This document shows, piece after piece, positions 53,358-62,471 of a DNA stretch of 64,000 nt. Position 1 is the first letter of the stretch. Each line of letters begins with the position of its first letter. The notes beneath the pieces were generated by a model, which worked only from the letters and a program-made list of their open reading frames with translations, searched no databases and was not told where the DNA came from. Origin of the DNA: an uncultured Alistipes sp. (GTDB taxonomy: Bacteria; Bacteroidota; Bacteroidia; Bacteroidales; Rikenellaceae); assembly GCA_900769405.1 (NCBI GenBank), contig CAAGGL010000026.1:1-64000 (forward strand), written 5' to 3'. The position numbers and the translations under genes were made by a program.

Positions 53358-54530
53358 ATGCGTATCAACAAATTTTTTATGGCGATAGCAACCGCCGTGT
53401 TGCTCTTCGCGTCGAGCTGCTCGACATTCCCCACCGAACAGACTGATCAGGCTATTCAGGAGGTACTCGAAGAGTTCAAGGCTGTCGGTGTCTCGGCTGC
53501 CGTAGTCAAAGATGGTAAGATCGTCTATAACAAGTCGTTCGGCTACAAAGATTGGGAGAACAAGATCCCTCTTGCTAACGACGATGTTATGCGAATTGCC
53601 TCGATCTCGAAATCATTTACCGCAACATCGTTGTTGCAGTTCGTCGATCAGGGCGTCATCTCGCTGGACGATGACATCAGCGATCTGATCGGTTTCACGA
53701 TCCGCAACCCTCACCACCCCGACACCCCGATCACGCTGCGTATGGTTCTCTCGCACACCGCAAGTATCCGCGATCAGGAGGACTATTCGACACTCGATCA
53801 CCTCAATCCCGCGATCAATGGCGATTGCGCCAACTCATATTTTGAATACAAGCCGGGTGAGGGCTACAACTACTCGAATCTGGGTCTGAACCTCGCCGGA
53901 ACGATCCTCGAAAAGGTTTCGGGCGTACGTTTCGACCAATATGTCAAGGAGAACGTAATCAACCGCCTCGGTCTTTATGGTGGTCACAATGTCGATTCGC
54001 TGGACGCAACAAAGTTCGCTCGCCTCTACTACTACCGCGATGGCGAGTACGTCGAATCAGCAAACGCTTATCGCAGTCCTGCCGACAAGATGCCCGACTA
54101 TGTTATGGGTTATTCGGCACCTGCCTTCTCGCCTACGGGTGGTGTGAAGATCTCGGCTCACGATCTGGCTATCTATATGATGATGCATATGAACTATGGT
54201 GAGTACAACGGCATTCGTCTGATCTCGGAAGAGAGTGCGAAGTTGATGCAGACTCCCATCTGGAAAAAGCAGAATCCGGGCGAGGATCAGTATGGTCTTT
54301 GCTTGGAGGAGTTTGTTGACTATATCGACGACCCCAAATACAACGTCGAGGGTAACTATCCCGTCGGTCATACGGGCGTTGCTTACGGTCTGAACAGCAT
54401 TATGATTTGGAGTCCCGCCGACGGTTGGGGTATCACCGCGATGTCGAACGGCTTCGATTGGAGCACCGACAAGAGTTTCGTGCAGACCCTCGCAAACGCT
54501 ATCTACAACGCCTGCATCAAGGAGAAGTAG
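53358..54530 (+). CDS. Class C beta-lactamase-related serine hydrolase (lipoprotein)
   Basis: Exported serine hydrolase of the penicillin-binding-protein-like family. Signal ends LFASSC with lipidated Cys21. Active-site motifs: SISK (Ser82, Lys85), YSN (Tyr172-Asn174) and HTG in VGHTGVAYG near the end. At 390 aa it fits Bacteroidota esterase/peptidase-like members that cut D-amino esters or peptides; resistance to beta-lactams is not implied. Monocistronic, with its own promoter, ending at a terminator shared with ssb. Confidence 0.85.
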   Translation: MRINKFFMAIATAVLLFASSCSTFPTEQTDQAIQEVLEEFKAVGVSAAVVKDGKIVYNKSFGYKDWENKIPLANDDVMRIASISKSFTATSLLQFVDQGVISLDDDISDLIGFTIRNPHHPDTPITLRMVLSHTASIRDQEDYSTLDHLNPAINGDCANSYFEYKPGEGYNYSNLGLNLAGTILEKVSGVRFDQYVKENVINRLGLYGGHNVDSLDATKFARLYYYRDGEYVESANAYRSPADKMPDYVMGYSAPAFSPTGGVKISAHDLAIYMMMHMNYGEYNGIRLISEESAKLMQTPIWKKQNPGEDQYGLCLEEFVDYIDDPKYNVEGNYPVGHTGVAYGLNSIMIWSPADGWGITAMSNGFDWSTDKSFVQTLANAIYNACIKEK

Positions 54531-54551
54531 AAAGTTCTGCTCATAAATCAA

Positions 54552-54585
54552 TTAAGCCGCGCTCCACTCTCGGAACGCGGCTTAA
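54552..54585. terminator. Bidirectional terminator between the serine hydrolase and ssb
   Basis: A 10-bp stem TTAAGCCGCG/CGCGGCTTAA (54552-54561 with 54576-54585). T residues follow on the plus strand; the minus side is A/T mixed. It ends both convergent transcripts. Confidence 0.75.
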
Positions 54586-54605
54586 TAATTTTTATACCTA
54601 CCCGA

Positions 54606-55085
54606 TTAGAACGGCAGGTCGTCGGCATCGTCAACGGGCATTGCCGGCGCTGCGGGCACGGGCTGCGGTGCAGCGTATGCAGGCTGCTGATAGCTGCCCT
54701 GCGGCGCGCTCGGCTGGCTCTGGTAGCCACCCTGAGGAACACCCTGCTGACCCTCGGCACGACGACCCAGCAACTTCAACTCTGCGGCCTGAATCTCGGT
54801 CGAGAAACGGCGGTTGCCCTGCTGATCCTGCCACTCGCGAGTACGCAACGAGCCCTCGACATAGATCTGCGAGCCCTTGCGGACATACTTATCCACAACA
54901 TCGGCCAGACCTCGCCACAAGGTTACCGTATGCCACTCGGTGTGCTCGGTATTCTCCTGCGTCTGGCGGTTAAAAATACGCTCGGTGGTTGCCAAGCGGA
55001 CACGTGCCGTCTTCACGCCGCTTTCGAGCGTGCGAACTTCGGGATCGGCACCCACGTTACCTACCAATATAACTTTGTTAATCAT
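54606..55085 (-). CDS. ssb: Single-stranded DNA-binding protein
   Basis: Binds single-stranded DNA during replication and repair. The OB-fold (about 1-105) begins MINKVILVGNVGADPEVRTL and includes WHTVTLWRGLADVVDKYVRKGSQIYVEG-like family sequence. A Gln/Pro/Ala-rich linker (about 115-150) leads to the acidic tip DDADDLPF that recruits partner proteins. At 159 aa typical. Last gene of a six-gene run from 59659. Confidence 0.96.
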   Translation of the reverse strand: MINKVILVGNVGADPEVRTLESGVKTARVRLATTERIFNRQTQENTEHTEWHTVTLWRGLADVVDKYVRKGSQIYVEGSLRTREWQDQQGNRRFSTEIQAAELKLLGRRAEGQQGVPQGGYQSQPSAPQGSYQQPAYAAPQPVPAAPAMPVDDADDLPF

Positions 55086-55100
55086 CTTCTTATCTAAGTT

Positions 55101-55907
55101 TTAGAGTTTACTTACCATCTCAATAAATAGCGTCTTCATCTTCTCGGCTGCCTTTGCACCCTGGCGCTGAACATCCTCGTGGTCACCCAGCTCATCCGAC
55201 AGACCGCAGTTGGTGATTACCGACACACCAAACACGGGGATCGACATATGACGCGCTACGATCACCTCGGGAACGGTCGACATACCTGCCGTATCGCCAC
55301 CGATAGCCTTGAAATAGCGATACTCAGCCTGAGTTTCGAAGGTCGGGCCCGTACCACCCACATAGACACCATACTGCAACTTAATGTTGTGCTCAGCCGC
55401 GATGTCGGTTGCCATTGCGATCAGATCCTTATCGTAGCAGTTGTGCATATCGGGGAAACGAGGACCGAGTTCGGCCATATTCTTACCAATCAGCGGATTA
55501 GGCATTAGGTTGATATGATCGGTGATGATCATCAGATCGCCCGTACGGAACGAGGTATTGATACCGCCACTTGCATTCGACACGAAGAGCGTCTTGATAC
55601 CGAGCAACTTCATCACGCGCACGGGGAAGGTCACCTGCTGCATCGTGTAGCCCTCATAGTAGTGGAAACGACCCTGCATAGCCACCACCTGCTTGCCGCC
55701 CAGAATACCAAATATCAGGCGACCCTTATGTCCCTCAACCGTCGAAACGGGGAAGTTGGGAATGGTCGAATATTCGATCGAATACTTCACATCAATGCTC
55801 TCGGCCAAGCCACCAAGACCTGTACCCAGAATAATACCCACCTCGGGGGCAAATTCGTTAATCTGCGAGCGAATATACTCGGCAGTAGCTTTAATTTGTT
55901 CTAACAT
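55101..55907 (-). CDS. Purine nucleoside phosphorylase
   Basis: Cleaves inosine and guanosine with phosphate to the free base plus ribose-1-phosphate, feeding hpt for salvage. Trimeric-type family I: PEVGIILGTGLGGLAESI, VEGHKGRLIFGILGGKQVVAMQGRFHYYEGY, SNASGGINTSF and VGGTGPTFETQAE are present, ending in TNCGLSDE. 268 aa. It overlaps lpxK by 17 bases and precedes ssb by 15. Confidence 0.93.
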   Translation of the reverse strand: MLEQIKATAEYIRSQINEFAPEVGIILGTGLGGLAESIDVKYSIEYSTIPNFPVSTVEGHKGRLIFGILGGKQVVAMQGRFHYYEGYTMQQVTFPVRVMKLLGIKTLFVSNASGGINTSFRTGDLMIITDHINLMPNPLIGKNMAELGPRFPDMHNCYDKDLIAMATDIAAEHNIKLQYGVYVGGTGPTFETQAEYRYFKAIGGDTAGMSTVPEVIVARHMSIPVFGVSVITNCGLSDELGDHEDVQRQGAKAAEKMKTLFIEMVSKL

Positions 55908-56931
55908 CGTTTTCGAGTTTTAGGAGGAAGTCCGCAGGCGAACTGCCTATGAATGTAATACTTATCGGAATATAATAGAGTCGTGAACGCAACTCCGCGG
56001 GAATCTTGTCGCGGTTGAGCAACTTCACGGCATCTTTTTCGGTCGTAATGATCACGCCTCGCTCACCCACTGCGTCGATCATCGTCTGCAAGTCGTGACG
56101 GCGATAGACGTGATGGTCATCATAGACCAACTCCCCGATCACGCGATAGTGCTTGCGCAAACCTTCAAGGAAGGGAACGGGATTACCCACACCCGCCATC
56201 GACACAACCTCCGCGCCATACTCGACCGATTGGGGCGCATCCTCGGGAAATATCGGGCACGGCGCACCGCTCTCGACCCCCGTCAGGTAGAGGCTTTGGT
56301 AGGGATAACGAAGGAAATCCTTTTGGAGCAGTCGGTGCTCAATCGGAGTCATATCCTCGCGGCACTTGGTAACAATGAAATATTGAGCACGATACAGCTG
56401 CGACGGCAAATCGCGCAACTGACCCGCAGGCAGGAACTTATCCTCATAGACCGGTCGCGTATTATCGACCATAATGATATTGATCGGCGCCTCGACATAG
56501 CGATGCTGGAAACCATCGTCCATCACCACCACCTGCACCTCGGGGTGCTCCTCGCGCAAGCGCTTAATGCCCGCCACACGATCCTCGCAAACCACTACGG
56601 GCACATTGGGAAACTTCATCTTGATCATCTTCGGCTCGTCGCCCACCTCGATATAGTGAACATCGGGCTGCACCTCGATATAACCTTTGGTCTTACGCCC
56701 ATAGCCGCGCGAGATCAGTGCCACCTTGAACGATTGGCTCAAATGACCCACGACCATCTCAGCCATCGGAGTCTTGCCCGTACCGCCAACCGTGATGTTG
56801 CCGATGCAGACAATAGGTATATCGAACCTCTCGGTCGGGAGAATACCCCAATCGAAGAGTCGATGACGAAACGAGATCGCCATCTTATAGAGCCACGCCA
56901 GAGGTGCAAACCAAGGGTTCGTTTTAACCAT
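55891..56931 (-). CDS. lpxK: Tetraacyldisaccharide 4'-kinase (lipid A synthesis)
   Basis: Inner-membrane kinase that adds the 4' phosphate to the lipid A disaccharide. Motifs: P-loop-like VGGTGKTPMAEMVVGHL, ISRGYGRK, VVMDDGFQHRYVEA and ITTEKDAVKLL. The frame opens at 57039, but a consensus promoter lies at 56949-56980, so Met at 56931 (MVKTNPWFAPLAWLYK) is the start (346 aa, near the family length). It overlaps the downstream purine nucleoside phosphorylase gene. Confidence 0.92.
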   Translation of the reverse strand: MVKTNPWFAPLAWLYKMAISFRHRLFDWGILPTERFDIPIVCIGNITVGGTGKTPMAEMVVGHLSQSFKVALISRGYGRKTKGYIEVQPDVHYIEVGDEPKMIKMKFPNVPVVVCEDRVAGIKRLREEHPEVQVVVMDDGFQHRYVEAPINIIMVDNTRPVYEDKFLPAGQLRDLPSQLYRAQYFIVTKCREDMTPIEHRLLQKDFLRYPYQSLYLTGVESGAPCPIFPEDAPQSVEYGAEVVSMAGVGNPVPFLEGLRKHYRVIGELVYDDHHVYRRHDLQTMIDAVGERGVIITTEKDAVKLLNRDKIPAELRSRLYYIPISITFIGSSPADFLLKLENDVRTN

Positions 56932-56948
56932 ACTACTCACAAATTGCC

Positions 56949-56980
56949 CAAAGATAGCAAATTTTGCAATAGATTCCAAA
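56949..56980 (-). promoter_or_regulatory. Internal promoter of lpxK
   Basis: On the minus strand TTTG (56977-56980) precedes TATCTTTG (56949-56956) by 20 bases. Transcription would start about 11 bases before the lpxK start codon, so lpxK, the phosphorylase and ssb can be expressed apart from the ispD genes. Confidence 0.65.
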
Positions 56981-57076
56981 CTTTCGACCAACCAATTCAC
57001 ACGACGACTCCGCTTTGTCCAATTAATTGGCCAAAACAATCATTTTTACCACGTTGCGTCGATTTCTCGGCGAAGA

Positions 57077-57616
57077 TTATTCGCCTTCGTTCTGCGACAG
57101 ACTGAGCGCCGCAAGTGCCTTCGCGCGGGCACTCTCGATCGTCGAGATCAGTCGCTCAGGCTCGTCACTCGACACCAGAAATTGCTGTTCGTATTTGTCG
57201 GTGATCATCACCAGATTGTCCCACTGCGTAGCATAGACGTGCACCCAATCCAGCGTGCGGAAATCAAAATAGATGCCATAATGTCCGAACAGTCCGAAGC
57301 TCGCCACCAGCGGCAGTAACCACTTGATTTGCTGGCGCTCGACACGCTCGACACTCGCCACATCGATCAGTTCGATCTCGGTCAATTCGAGTATGCAGTG
57401 GATCTCGATTGTTGCCTCGTCGATACGGATTTGACGCGGTATCGACAGCACACACAGCGCGATGACGGCCACCGTGATACTCAAAAACCACGCCGAGATA
57501 TAGCCGCCGTCATAGAGCAGATAGAGCGCAAAAACCACCGCCACGATCAGAACCAGCACCCCAATCGACACCCAGCGAATTCGACGCCCGAACGTATACT
57601 TAAAGATCTGTTCCAT
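57077..57616 (-). CDS. PH-like membrane protein of unknown function
   Basis: A 179-residue protein with two N-terminal helices (about 13-35 and 38-58) followed by a bacterial PH-like beta domain (RQIRIDEATIEIHCILELTEIELIDVASVERV, then VHVYATQWDNLVMIT and FLVSSDEPERLISTIE). Similar bPH domain proteins sit near cell envelope genes but their partners are mostly unknown. It overlaps ispD by 17 bases and precedes lpxK, in a run of envelope genes. Confidence 0.65.
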   Translation of the reverse strand: MEQIFKYTFGRRIRWVSIGVLVLIVAVVFALYLLYDGGYISAWFLSITVAVIALCVLSIPRQIRIDEATIEIHCILELTEIELIDVASVERVERQQIKWLLPLVASFGLFGHYGIYFDFRTLDWVHVYATQWDNLVMITDKYEQQFLVSSDEPERLISTIESARAKALAALSLSQNEGE

Positions 57617-58307
57617 TTGCCAAAATCATCTCCGCGACACTCAGGTCGGTCGGAGTTGTGAGTTTCAAATTCTGCGGCTCGCCCTCATAGAGCGCCACCG
57701 CGTGGCCATACATCTCGACCACTGACGCATCGTCTGTCGCCTTCGAGCGATCCTCCAAGCGCGCGCCTACCGCCTCGTATGCCTCTTTAAGCAGATCGGC
57801 GCGGAACACCTGCGGAGTCTGCACCGCGCGCAGACGACTGCGATCAACCGCGTGCGAAGCACCCTGCGCATCAACCTCGCGAATCGAATCGACAACCGCA
57901 ATCACGGGCACTGCTGCACCACTCTCAGCGGCACACTCGACCCCCCTGCGGATCATCTCCACCGACAACAGCGGGCGCACACCATCGTGCACCGCAATCA
58001 GGCTGCAATCGTCGCTCAATGCCGCGATACCCGACGCCACCGAGTCGAAACGTGTCGCACCTCCCGGCGCAATGGTATGCTCGACCCTGCACTCCGATCT
58101 CTTGTAGCACTCCTGCCACAACTCAACGTGCGCCTCGGGCAATACCACCACGATCTGCGAATCGGGCAGCGCCGCGTGCATACGCTCGATCGTGCGCACC
58201 AAGACCGGACGTCCCGCAATATCCAAGAACTGCTTGGGCATTGCAGCGCCCATACGACTGCCGCTACCTCCGGCAACCACAACTATACCTACACGCTCCG
58301 CCATCAC
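57600..58307 (-). CDS. ispD: 2-C-methyl-D-erythritol 4-phosphate cytidylyltransferase
   Basis: Third step of the MEP pathway for isoprenoids (hence undecaprenyl and quinones). Nucleotidyltransferase motif VAGGSGSRMGAAMPKQFLDIAGRPV at the N-terminus; the VHDGVRPLLS and KLTTPTDLSVAEMIL motifs follow. 235 aa. Its start overlaps the M23 peptidase stop by 4 bases (ATGA), so the two are coupled. Confidence 0.93.
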   Translation of the reverse strand: MMAERVGIVVVAGGSGSRMGAAMPKQFLDIAGRPVLVRTIERMHAALPDSQIVVVLPEAHVELWQECYKRSECRVEHTIAPGGATRFDSVASGIAALSDDCSLIAVHDGVRPLLSVEMIRRGVECAAESGAAVPVIAVVDSIREVDAQGASHAVDRSRLRAVQTPQVFRADLLKEAYEAVGARLEDRSKATDDASVVEMYGHAVALYEGEPQNLKLTTPTDLSVAEMILANGTDL

Positions 58308-59659
58308 TTTTTCTCCTCTTTTGCTACTTCGGCAATAGGCTCCTCGACGGGCTGCGACTGCGACTGCACAGGCAGCGAGTCGAGCTGAACGATCATATCC
58401 TCCATTGCGATCGAGTCGCCTCGCAACTCGGCCATAATGCGCTCGCGGACATACTCGAACGGCACGATGTTCTCCTTCTTAATCGGCTCCGAGGGCTCCG
58501 AGGGCACCTTCAACGGATCGATCGGCGTGCCATTACGCCACAGACGGAAATCGAGGTGCGGACCCGTCGATGTACCCGTCGAGCCGACATATCCGATCAC
58601 ATCGCCTTGACTCACGCGGCTACCCTGCTTGATACCCTTAGCATAACCGCGCAGGTGCAGATAACCCGACTGCAAGTTACCGGCGTGCTTAATTTTGAGC
58701 GTATTGCCGCCGCCACCGCCCCAGCCTTTGAAGACCACGACGCCATCAGCCACCGCCACAACGGGCGTTCCCGACGGAGCAGCATAATCGACACCCGTAT
58801 GAGCGCGATAGACGCGATGCACGGGGTGCAGACGACGATATGTGAAGCGCGACGAGATGCGCGAATATTTCAACGGAGCTTTCAGCAGAGCCTTACGCAG
58901 CGAGTTACCCTGCTCGTCCCAATACTGAATCTTCTCGCCCTGCTTGAAGGGAATTGCGTAGTAGGTCTTACCGCCCTGCACGAACTCGGCACCCCAGACA
59001 CGACCCAAACCGACATCGACCGTATCGACCATCTGTCGGTCGTAGATCACCGTAAAGCGGTCACCCTTCTGGATCGAGAAGAAGTCGATCGACCACTGGT
59101 AGATATCCTCCATCTCGGCAGCCAACTCAAACGGCAGACCTGCCGCCATAATCGCGCCCCAGAGCGACGAGGTGATCGTCACCGTATCACGTTCGCGGAT
59201 CGTTGTAACCTCCTTTGCGCCCTCGACAACCGACACCGAATCGGTCATAAAATTGAACACGACATAGTCAATCGCATTCTTCTCGTAGGCCAGATGACGC
59301 AACGTGCGCAAGCCCGCCGTATCCTCCTCCAAAAAGGCCGTATAGCGATTACCCGCACGCACCTTATTGAGCGGGAAGATCTCCTTCGAGGCGGTATTCA
59401 GTTTATCAACCATCTGCGCACTCACGCCGAAACCACCAAGCAGGCCACCCATCGTCTGACCGTCACCCACCTCGCCCGTTTCGAGCGTCAGACTGTCGGC
59501 CACAATGCCATAGATAACCAGCTTATGTTCAGGCTCTGCGGGCTGCTCCTCGACCACCGCACGCGGGCACAGCGCCCAGGTCACAATGATCAGCACAGCA
59601 GCCACCACACCCAGCGCCGCAGGTAGATATTTCTGATATTTTTGATAGATTTCGAGCAT
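58304..59659 (-). CDS. M23-family (LytM) metallopeptidase with membrane anchor
   Basis: Peptidoglycan-cleaving or wall-regulating endopeptidase. A single N-terminal helix (about 10-30) is followed by a long alpha/beta region and the C-terminal M23 domain with zinc motifs HTGVDYAAPSGTPV (HxxxD), GGGGGNTLKIKH and HLRGYAKG, ending LDFRLWRNG with the catalytic HLD replaced in part by HLDFRLW. An acidic tail (PVEEPIAEVAKEE) ends the protein. The frame opens at 59689 but MLEIYQKYQKYLPA at 59659 is preferred (451 aa). Promoter at 59687-59694. Coupled to ispD. Confidence 0.87.
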   Translation of the reverse strand: MLEIYQKYQKYLPAALGVVAAVLIIVTWALCPRAVVEEQPAEPEHKLVIYGIVADSLTLETGEVGDGQTMGGLLGGFGVSAQMVDKLNTASKEIFPLNKVRAGNRYTAFLEEDTAGLRTLRHLAYEKNAIDYVVFNFMTDSVSVVEGAKEVTTIRERDTVTITSSLWGAIMAAGLPFELAAEMEDIYQWSIDFFSIQKGDRFTVIYDRQMVDTVDVGLGRVWGAEFVQGGKTYYAIPFKQGEKIQYWDEQGNSLRKALLKAPLKYSRISSRFTYRRLHPVHRVYRAHTGVDYAAPSGTPVVAVADGVVVFKGWGGGGGNTLKIKHAGNLQSGYLHLRGYAKGIKQGSRVSQGDVIGYVGSTGTSTGPHLDFRLWRNGTPIDPLKVPSEPSEPIKKENIVPFEYVRERIMAELRGDSIAMEDMIVQLDSLPVQSQSQPVEEPIAEVAKEEKK

Positions 59660-59686
59660 AGTTCTTCTTAGTATTATTTTATTCAA

Positions 59687-59694
59687 CAAAGATA
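59687..59694 (-). promoter_or_regulatory. Promoter element of the M23-ispD operon
   Basis: TATCTTTG on the minus strand matches TAnnTTTG, about 28 bases before the start codon. A TTTG occurs upstream but at a short 14-base spacing. Confidence 0.5.
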
Positions 59695-59748
59695 ACGATT
59701 CGACTCCACAAAAACGAATTCCTCGACCGAAATATTACACCTATATAT

Positions 59749-59785
59749 AAAAAAAACTACCCGACCCCGTGTGGGATCGAGTAGT
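59749..59785 (-). terminator. Terminator of the wall-recycling module
   Basis: A 13-bp stem with G-U pairs (59757-59769 with 59773-59785) followed on the minus strand by a T run (59749-59756). It lies just past the permease stop codon. Confidence 0.8.
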
Positions 59786-59808
59786 CTATTCACAACAGTC
59801 TGTTTCGA

Positions 59809-61137
59809 CTATTTCTTACCGTAGGTAGGATCGATCTTGCGATAAACCATTACCGACACGATCAACGTACCAATGCAGCAAGCCATAACCATCCAGAAGA
59901 AGTTAACGTAACCGATAGCCTCCTGAATGTAACCTGCAACCATACCCGGCAACAACATACTGAGTGCCATAAATGCTGTACAGATTGCGTAGTGCGAAGT
60001 CTTGAACTCGCCGTCCGAGAAGTACATCATATAGAGCATATATGCCGTGAAACCGAAACCATAACCGAACTGCTCGATAGCGATTGCAGTCGAGATTGCA
60101 ACGATATTGGTAGGCTGGAACATCGACAGGTAAACGAAAGTCAAGCAGGGCAGAGTCATACAAGCTGCCATCACCCAGATCGACTTCTTCAAACCTACAC
60201 GCGATGCGTAGATACCACCCAAGATACCACCAACGGTCAGGAAGATAACACCGATAGTACCGTAAGCCAAACCTACGTTTGCGGTCGACATACCCAGACC
60301 ACCTGCCTCGCGAGCTGCTACCAAGAAGGGCATACAGAGCTTCAACAAGAATGCCTCAGGCAGACGATAGAGCAACATAAATACGATTGCCAGAACCACG
60401 CCGGGCTTCATAAAGTAGGTCTTGAACGTACGACCAAACTCTGCGAAGATTGCACCAACGCTCGGTTTGTCGTCTTTGAGCGACGAGGTATCGCCCGCGG
60501 GACGAGGAACAACGAAGGTGTGATACAGAGTTACCAAGCTGAAAATAACTGCGGTAACGAGCATCGTGATTCTCCACGAGTTGGGAATATCACCCGAGTT
60601 GCTCTCGATAACACCTGCCAACCATACCAATACACCCTGGCCAAAGATCGAAGCCAAACGATAGAAGGTCGAACGGATACCAACGAACTGAGCCTGATCA
60701 CCGGTCGAAAGAGCCAGCATATAGAAACCGTCAGCCGCGATATCGTGCGTTGCCGATGCAAACGCCGTAACCACGAACAGCAACAGAGTCACGGTGAACA
60801 TACTGATCGGAGTCTGACCCGAAGCGATCATCTCAACATCAGGACGAGGAATGGTCAGCGTCAACAGAATGAATGCCAACGACATCAGGATCTGCATACT
60901 GATAGTCCACCAACGCTTGGTCTTGAAAATATCTACGAAGGGGCTCCAAAACGGTTTGAGCGACCAAGGCAGATAGAGCAACGAGGTGAACAGTGCCATC
61001 TCGCCATTGGGCACACCCATCTTGGTAAACATCATTACCGAGATGTTGTTCACGATGAAGTAAGGAATACCCTGCGCAAAATAGAGCGTAGGAATCCAAG
61101 TCATCGGGCTACCCCAAAATTTCTTTGTTTCGTTCAT
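59809..61137 (-). CDS. AmpG-like MFS permease
   Basis: Twelve-helix transporter of the AmpG type, which imports anhydro-muropeptides for wall recycling. The start region PMTWIPTLYFAQGIPYFIVNN and LPWSLKPFWSPFVDIF is characteristic of AmpG, and helices 2-3 hold ATHDIAADGFYMLAL. At 442 aa it is somewhat shorter than enterobacterial AmpG. Last gene of a module with SpoIID-like, DUF4922 and GT2 genes. Substrate is inferred from family and context. Confidence 0.82.
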   Translation of the reverse strand: MNETKKFWGSPMTWIPTLYFAQGIPYFIVNNISVMMFTKMGVPNGEMALFTSLLYLPWSLKPFWSPFVDIFKTKRWWTISMQILMSLAFILLTLTIPRPDVEMIASGQTPISMFTVTLLLFVVTAFASATHDIAADGFYMLALSTGDQAQFVGIRSTFYRLASIFGQGVLVWLAGVIESNSGDIPNSWRITMLVTAVIFSLVTLYHTFVVPRPAGDTSSLKDDKPSVGAIFAEFGRTFKTYFMKPGVVLAIVFMLLYRLPEAFLLKLCMPFLVAAREAGGLGMSTANVGLAYGTIGVIFLTVGGILGGIYASRVGLKKSIWVMAACMTLPCLTFVYLSMFQPTNIVAISTAIAIEQFGYGFGFTAYMLYMMYFSDGEFKTSHYAICTAFMALSMLLPGMVAGYIQEAIGYVNFFWMVMACCIGTLIVSVMVYRKIDPTYGKK

Positions 61138-61163
61138 TTCTCTAAATTAAGTTTTCTTATCGA

Positions 61164-62468
61164 TTAATACTTCTTCTCGATCTTTGCACCACGGAAATAG
61201 TGCTCCAAAATCTCGCGATAGTTGTAACCCTTAGCACCCATCACTGCGGCACCAATCTGGCACAAACCTACACCGTGACCCCAGCCTGCACCGCGCAGAA
61301 TGAAACCACCGTCCTCGCGGCGATCAACTACGAATGCCGACGAATAGAGGTGCGAACGCGAGAAAGCCTTACGGATGATCAACTCCTTACCGATGGTCAT
61401 CGTACGCTTGGTACCAACAACCTTCAATTTGATCAATCGGCCCGAAACACCACGCTCAACGGGAATCAGATCGGTTACGGTACCGAAGTCGATACCCAGA
61501 CGCTCGCGGATCAGATCCGACAGGCCATCCTGAGTGAACTCCTCGGTCCAACGATAGAAGTTCTGAGTCTCCTGATCGTAAGTATTGAGCACCTCCGACA
61601 GAACCTTAGCGTCGGTAGTGTTGCAGAACGCCTCGGGCGAAGTGGTGATCCACTTGCGAGCCTGCTCCTCAACGGTCAGATCCCACGAAGGATCCTCAAC
61701 AGCTGCATCGTAAACCTTGGTCAAATAGGGGTGAACAACCGGCTCCCAAACATTCTCAAAACGCTCAGCTACACCGCCGCAGCACTTCGAGAAACGTGCG
61801 TCGCAGGTCTTACCGTTGTAAGCCACAACCTCGCCGCGAGTCTCGGCAATAGCCTGACGCACAACCTCGGTCGAAGCACGGTTGATACCCTGATAACGCT
61901 GGCAGTGGTCATCGGCGCACACGTCGAAATTGGTGTGATCCTCACGGTCGAACCAACGAACATACTCGTCATCAGTGCGGGTCTCGGTCTTGTAATCAAC
62001 CTTTGCCTGCTCCAACTCTGCCGACTTCTCGATCTGAGCGATCAACCAGCTACGCGAGATAACTGCGTGAGCCTTCAACAGCTGCAACGACGAAGTTGCG
62101 CTCATCTCCGACGAGATAACGCTCAAAAGATAGTCCTCGATATCCAAAACATTGATAGCGGTCAGCTTCTCGTCCTCCTCGATAAAGCGCAGCGCGCCAC
62201 GGAACGACTGATTCTCCTTACGCTCCCAGTGGAAGTTGATACCGATCACTACATCCTGCAACTCGAACTCTGCCGTCTCATAATCAACGGGAGTAAACTC
62301 CAAAGGCAGCGACACCTTGCGCTCGCCGGCAGCGGTGGTCAATACTGCGCCACCATCAGCCAACTTCACTGTGCCCTGACCCTCGAAACGCTCGCCCTGA
62401 CACTCGAATGCACCCTTCAAGCAAAAGCTGATGGTGGGCGAGAACATAATACCTACTGAAAGTTTCAT
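61164..62468 (-). CDS. SpoIID/LytB-domain protein
   Basis: A 434-residue protein whose C-terminal two thirds match SpoIID/LytB (lytic transglycosylase or amidase enhancer fold): ISSEMSATSSLQLLKAHAVI, EVVRQAIAETRGEVVAYNGK, CDARFSKCCGGVAERFENVW and GAGWGHGVGLCQIGAAVMGA at the end. The catalytic-type Glu is in SSEM. No clear signal peptide is visible, so a cytoplasmic location is possible, which would be odd for this fold. It is preceded by the DUF4922 gene by 3 bases. Confidence 0.85.
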   Translation of the reverse strand: MKLSVGIMFSPTISFCLKGAFECQGERFEGQGTVKLADGGAVLTTAAGERKVSLPLEFTPVDYETAEFELQDVVIGINFHWERKENQSFRGALRFIEEDEKLTAINVLDIEDYLLSVISSEMSATSSLQLLKAHAVISRSWLIAQIEKSAELEQAKVDYKTETRTDDEYVRWFDREDHTNFDVCADDHCQRYQGINRASTEVVRQAIAETRGEVVAYNGKTCDARFSKCCGGVAERFENVWEPVVHPYLTKVYDAAVEDPSWDLTVEEQARKWITTSPEAFCNTTDAKVLSEVLNTYDQETQNFYRWTEEFTQDGLSDLIRERLGIDFGTVTDLIPVERGVSGRLIKLKVVGTKRTMTIGKELIIRKAFSRSHLYSSAFVVDRREDGGFILRGAGWGHGVGLCQIGAAVMGAKGYNYREILEHYFRGAKIEKKY

Positions 62469-62471
62469 AGG

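Noticed and set aside
53358..54530. Beta-lactamase giving antibiotic resistance
   Set aside because: It has the class C type motifs (SISK, YSN, HTG) but belongs to a broad family of esterase/peptidase-like proteins; resistance cannot be inferred.
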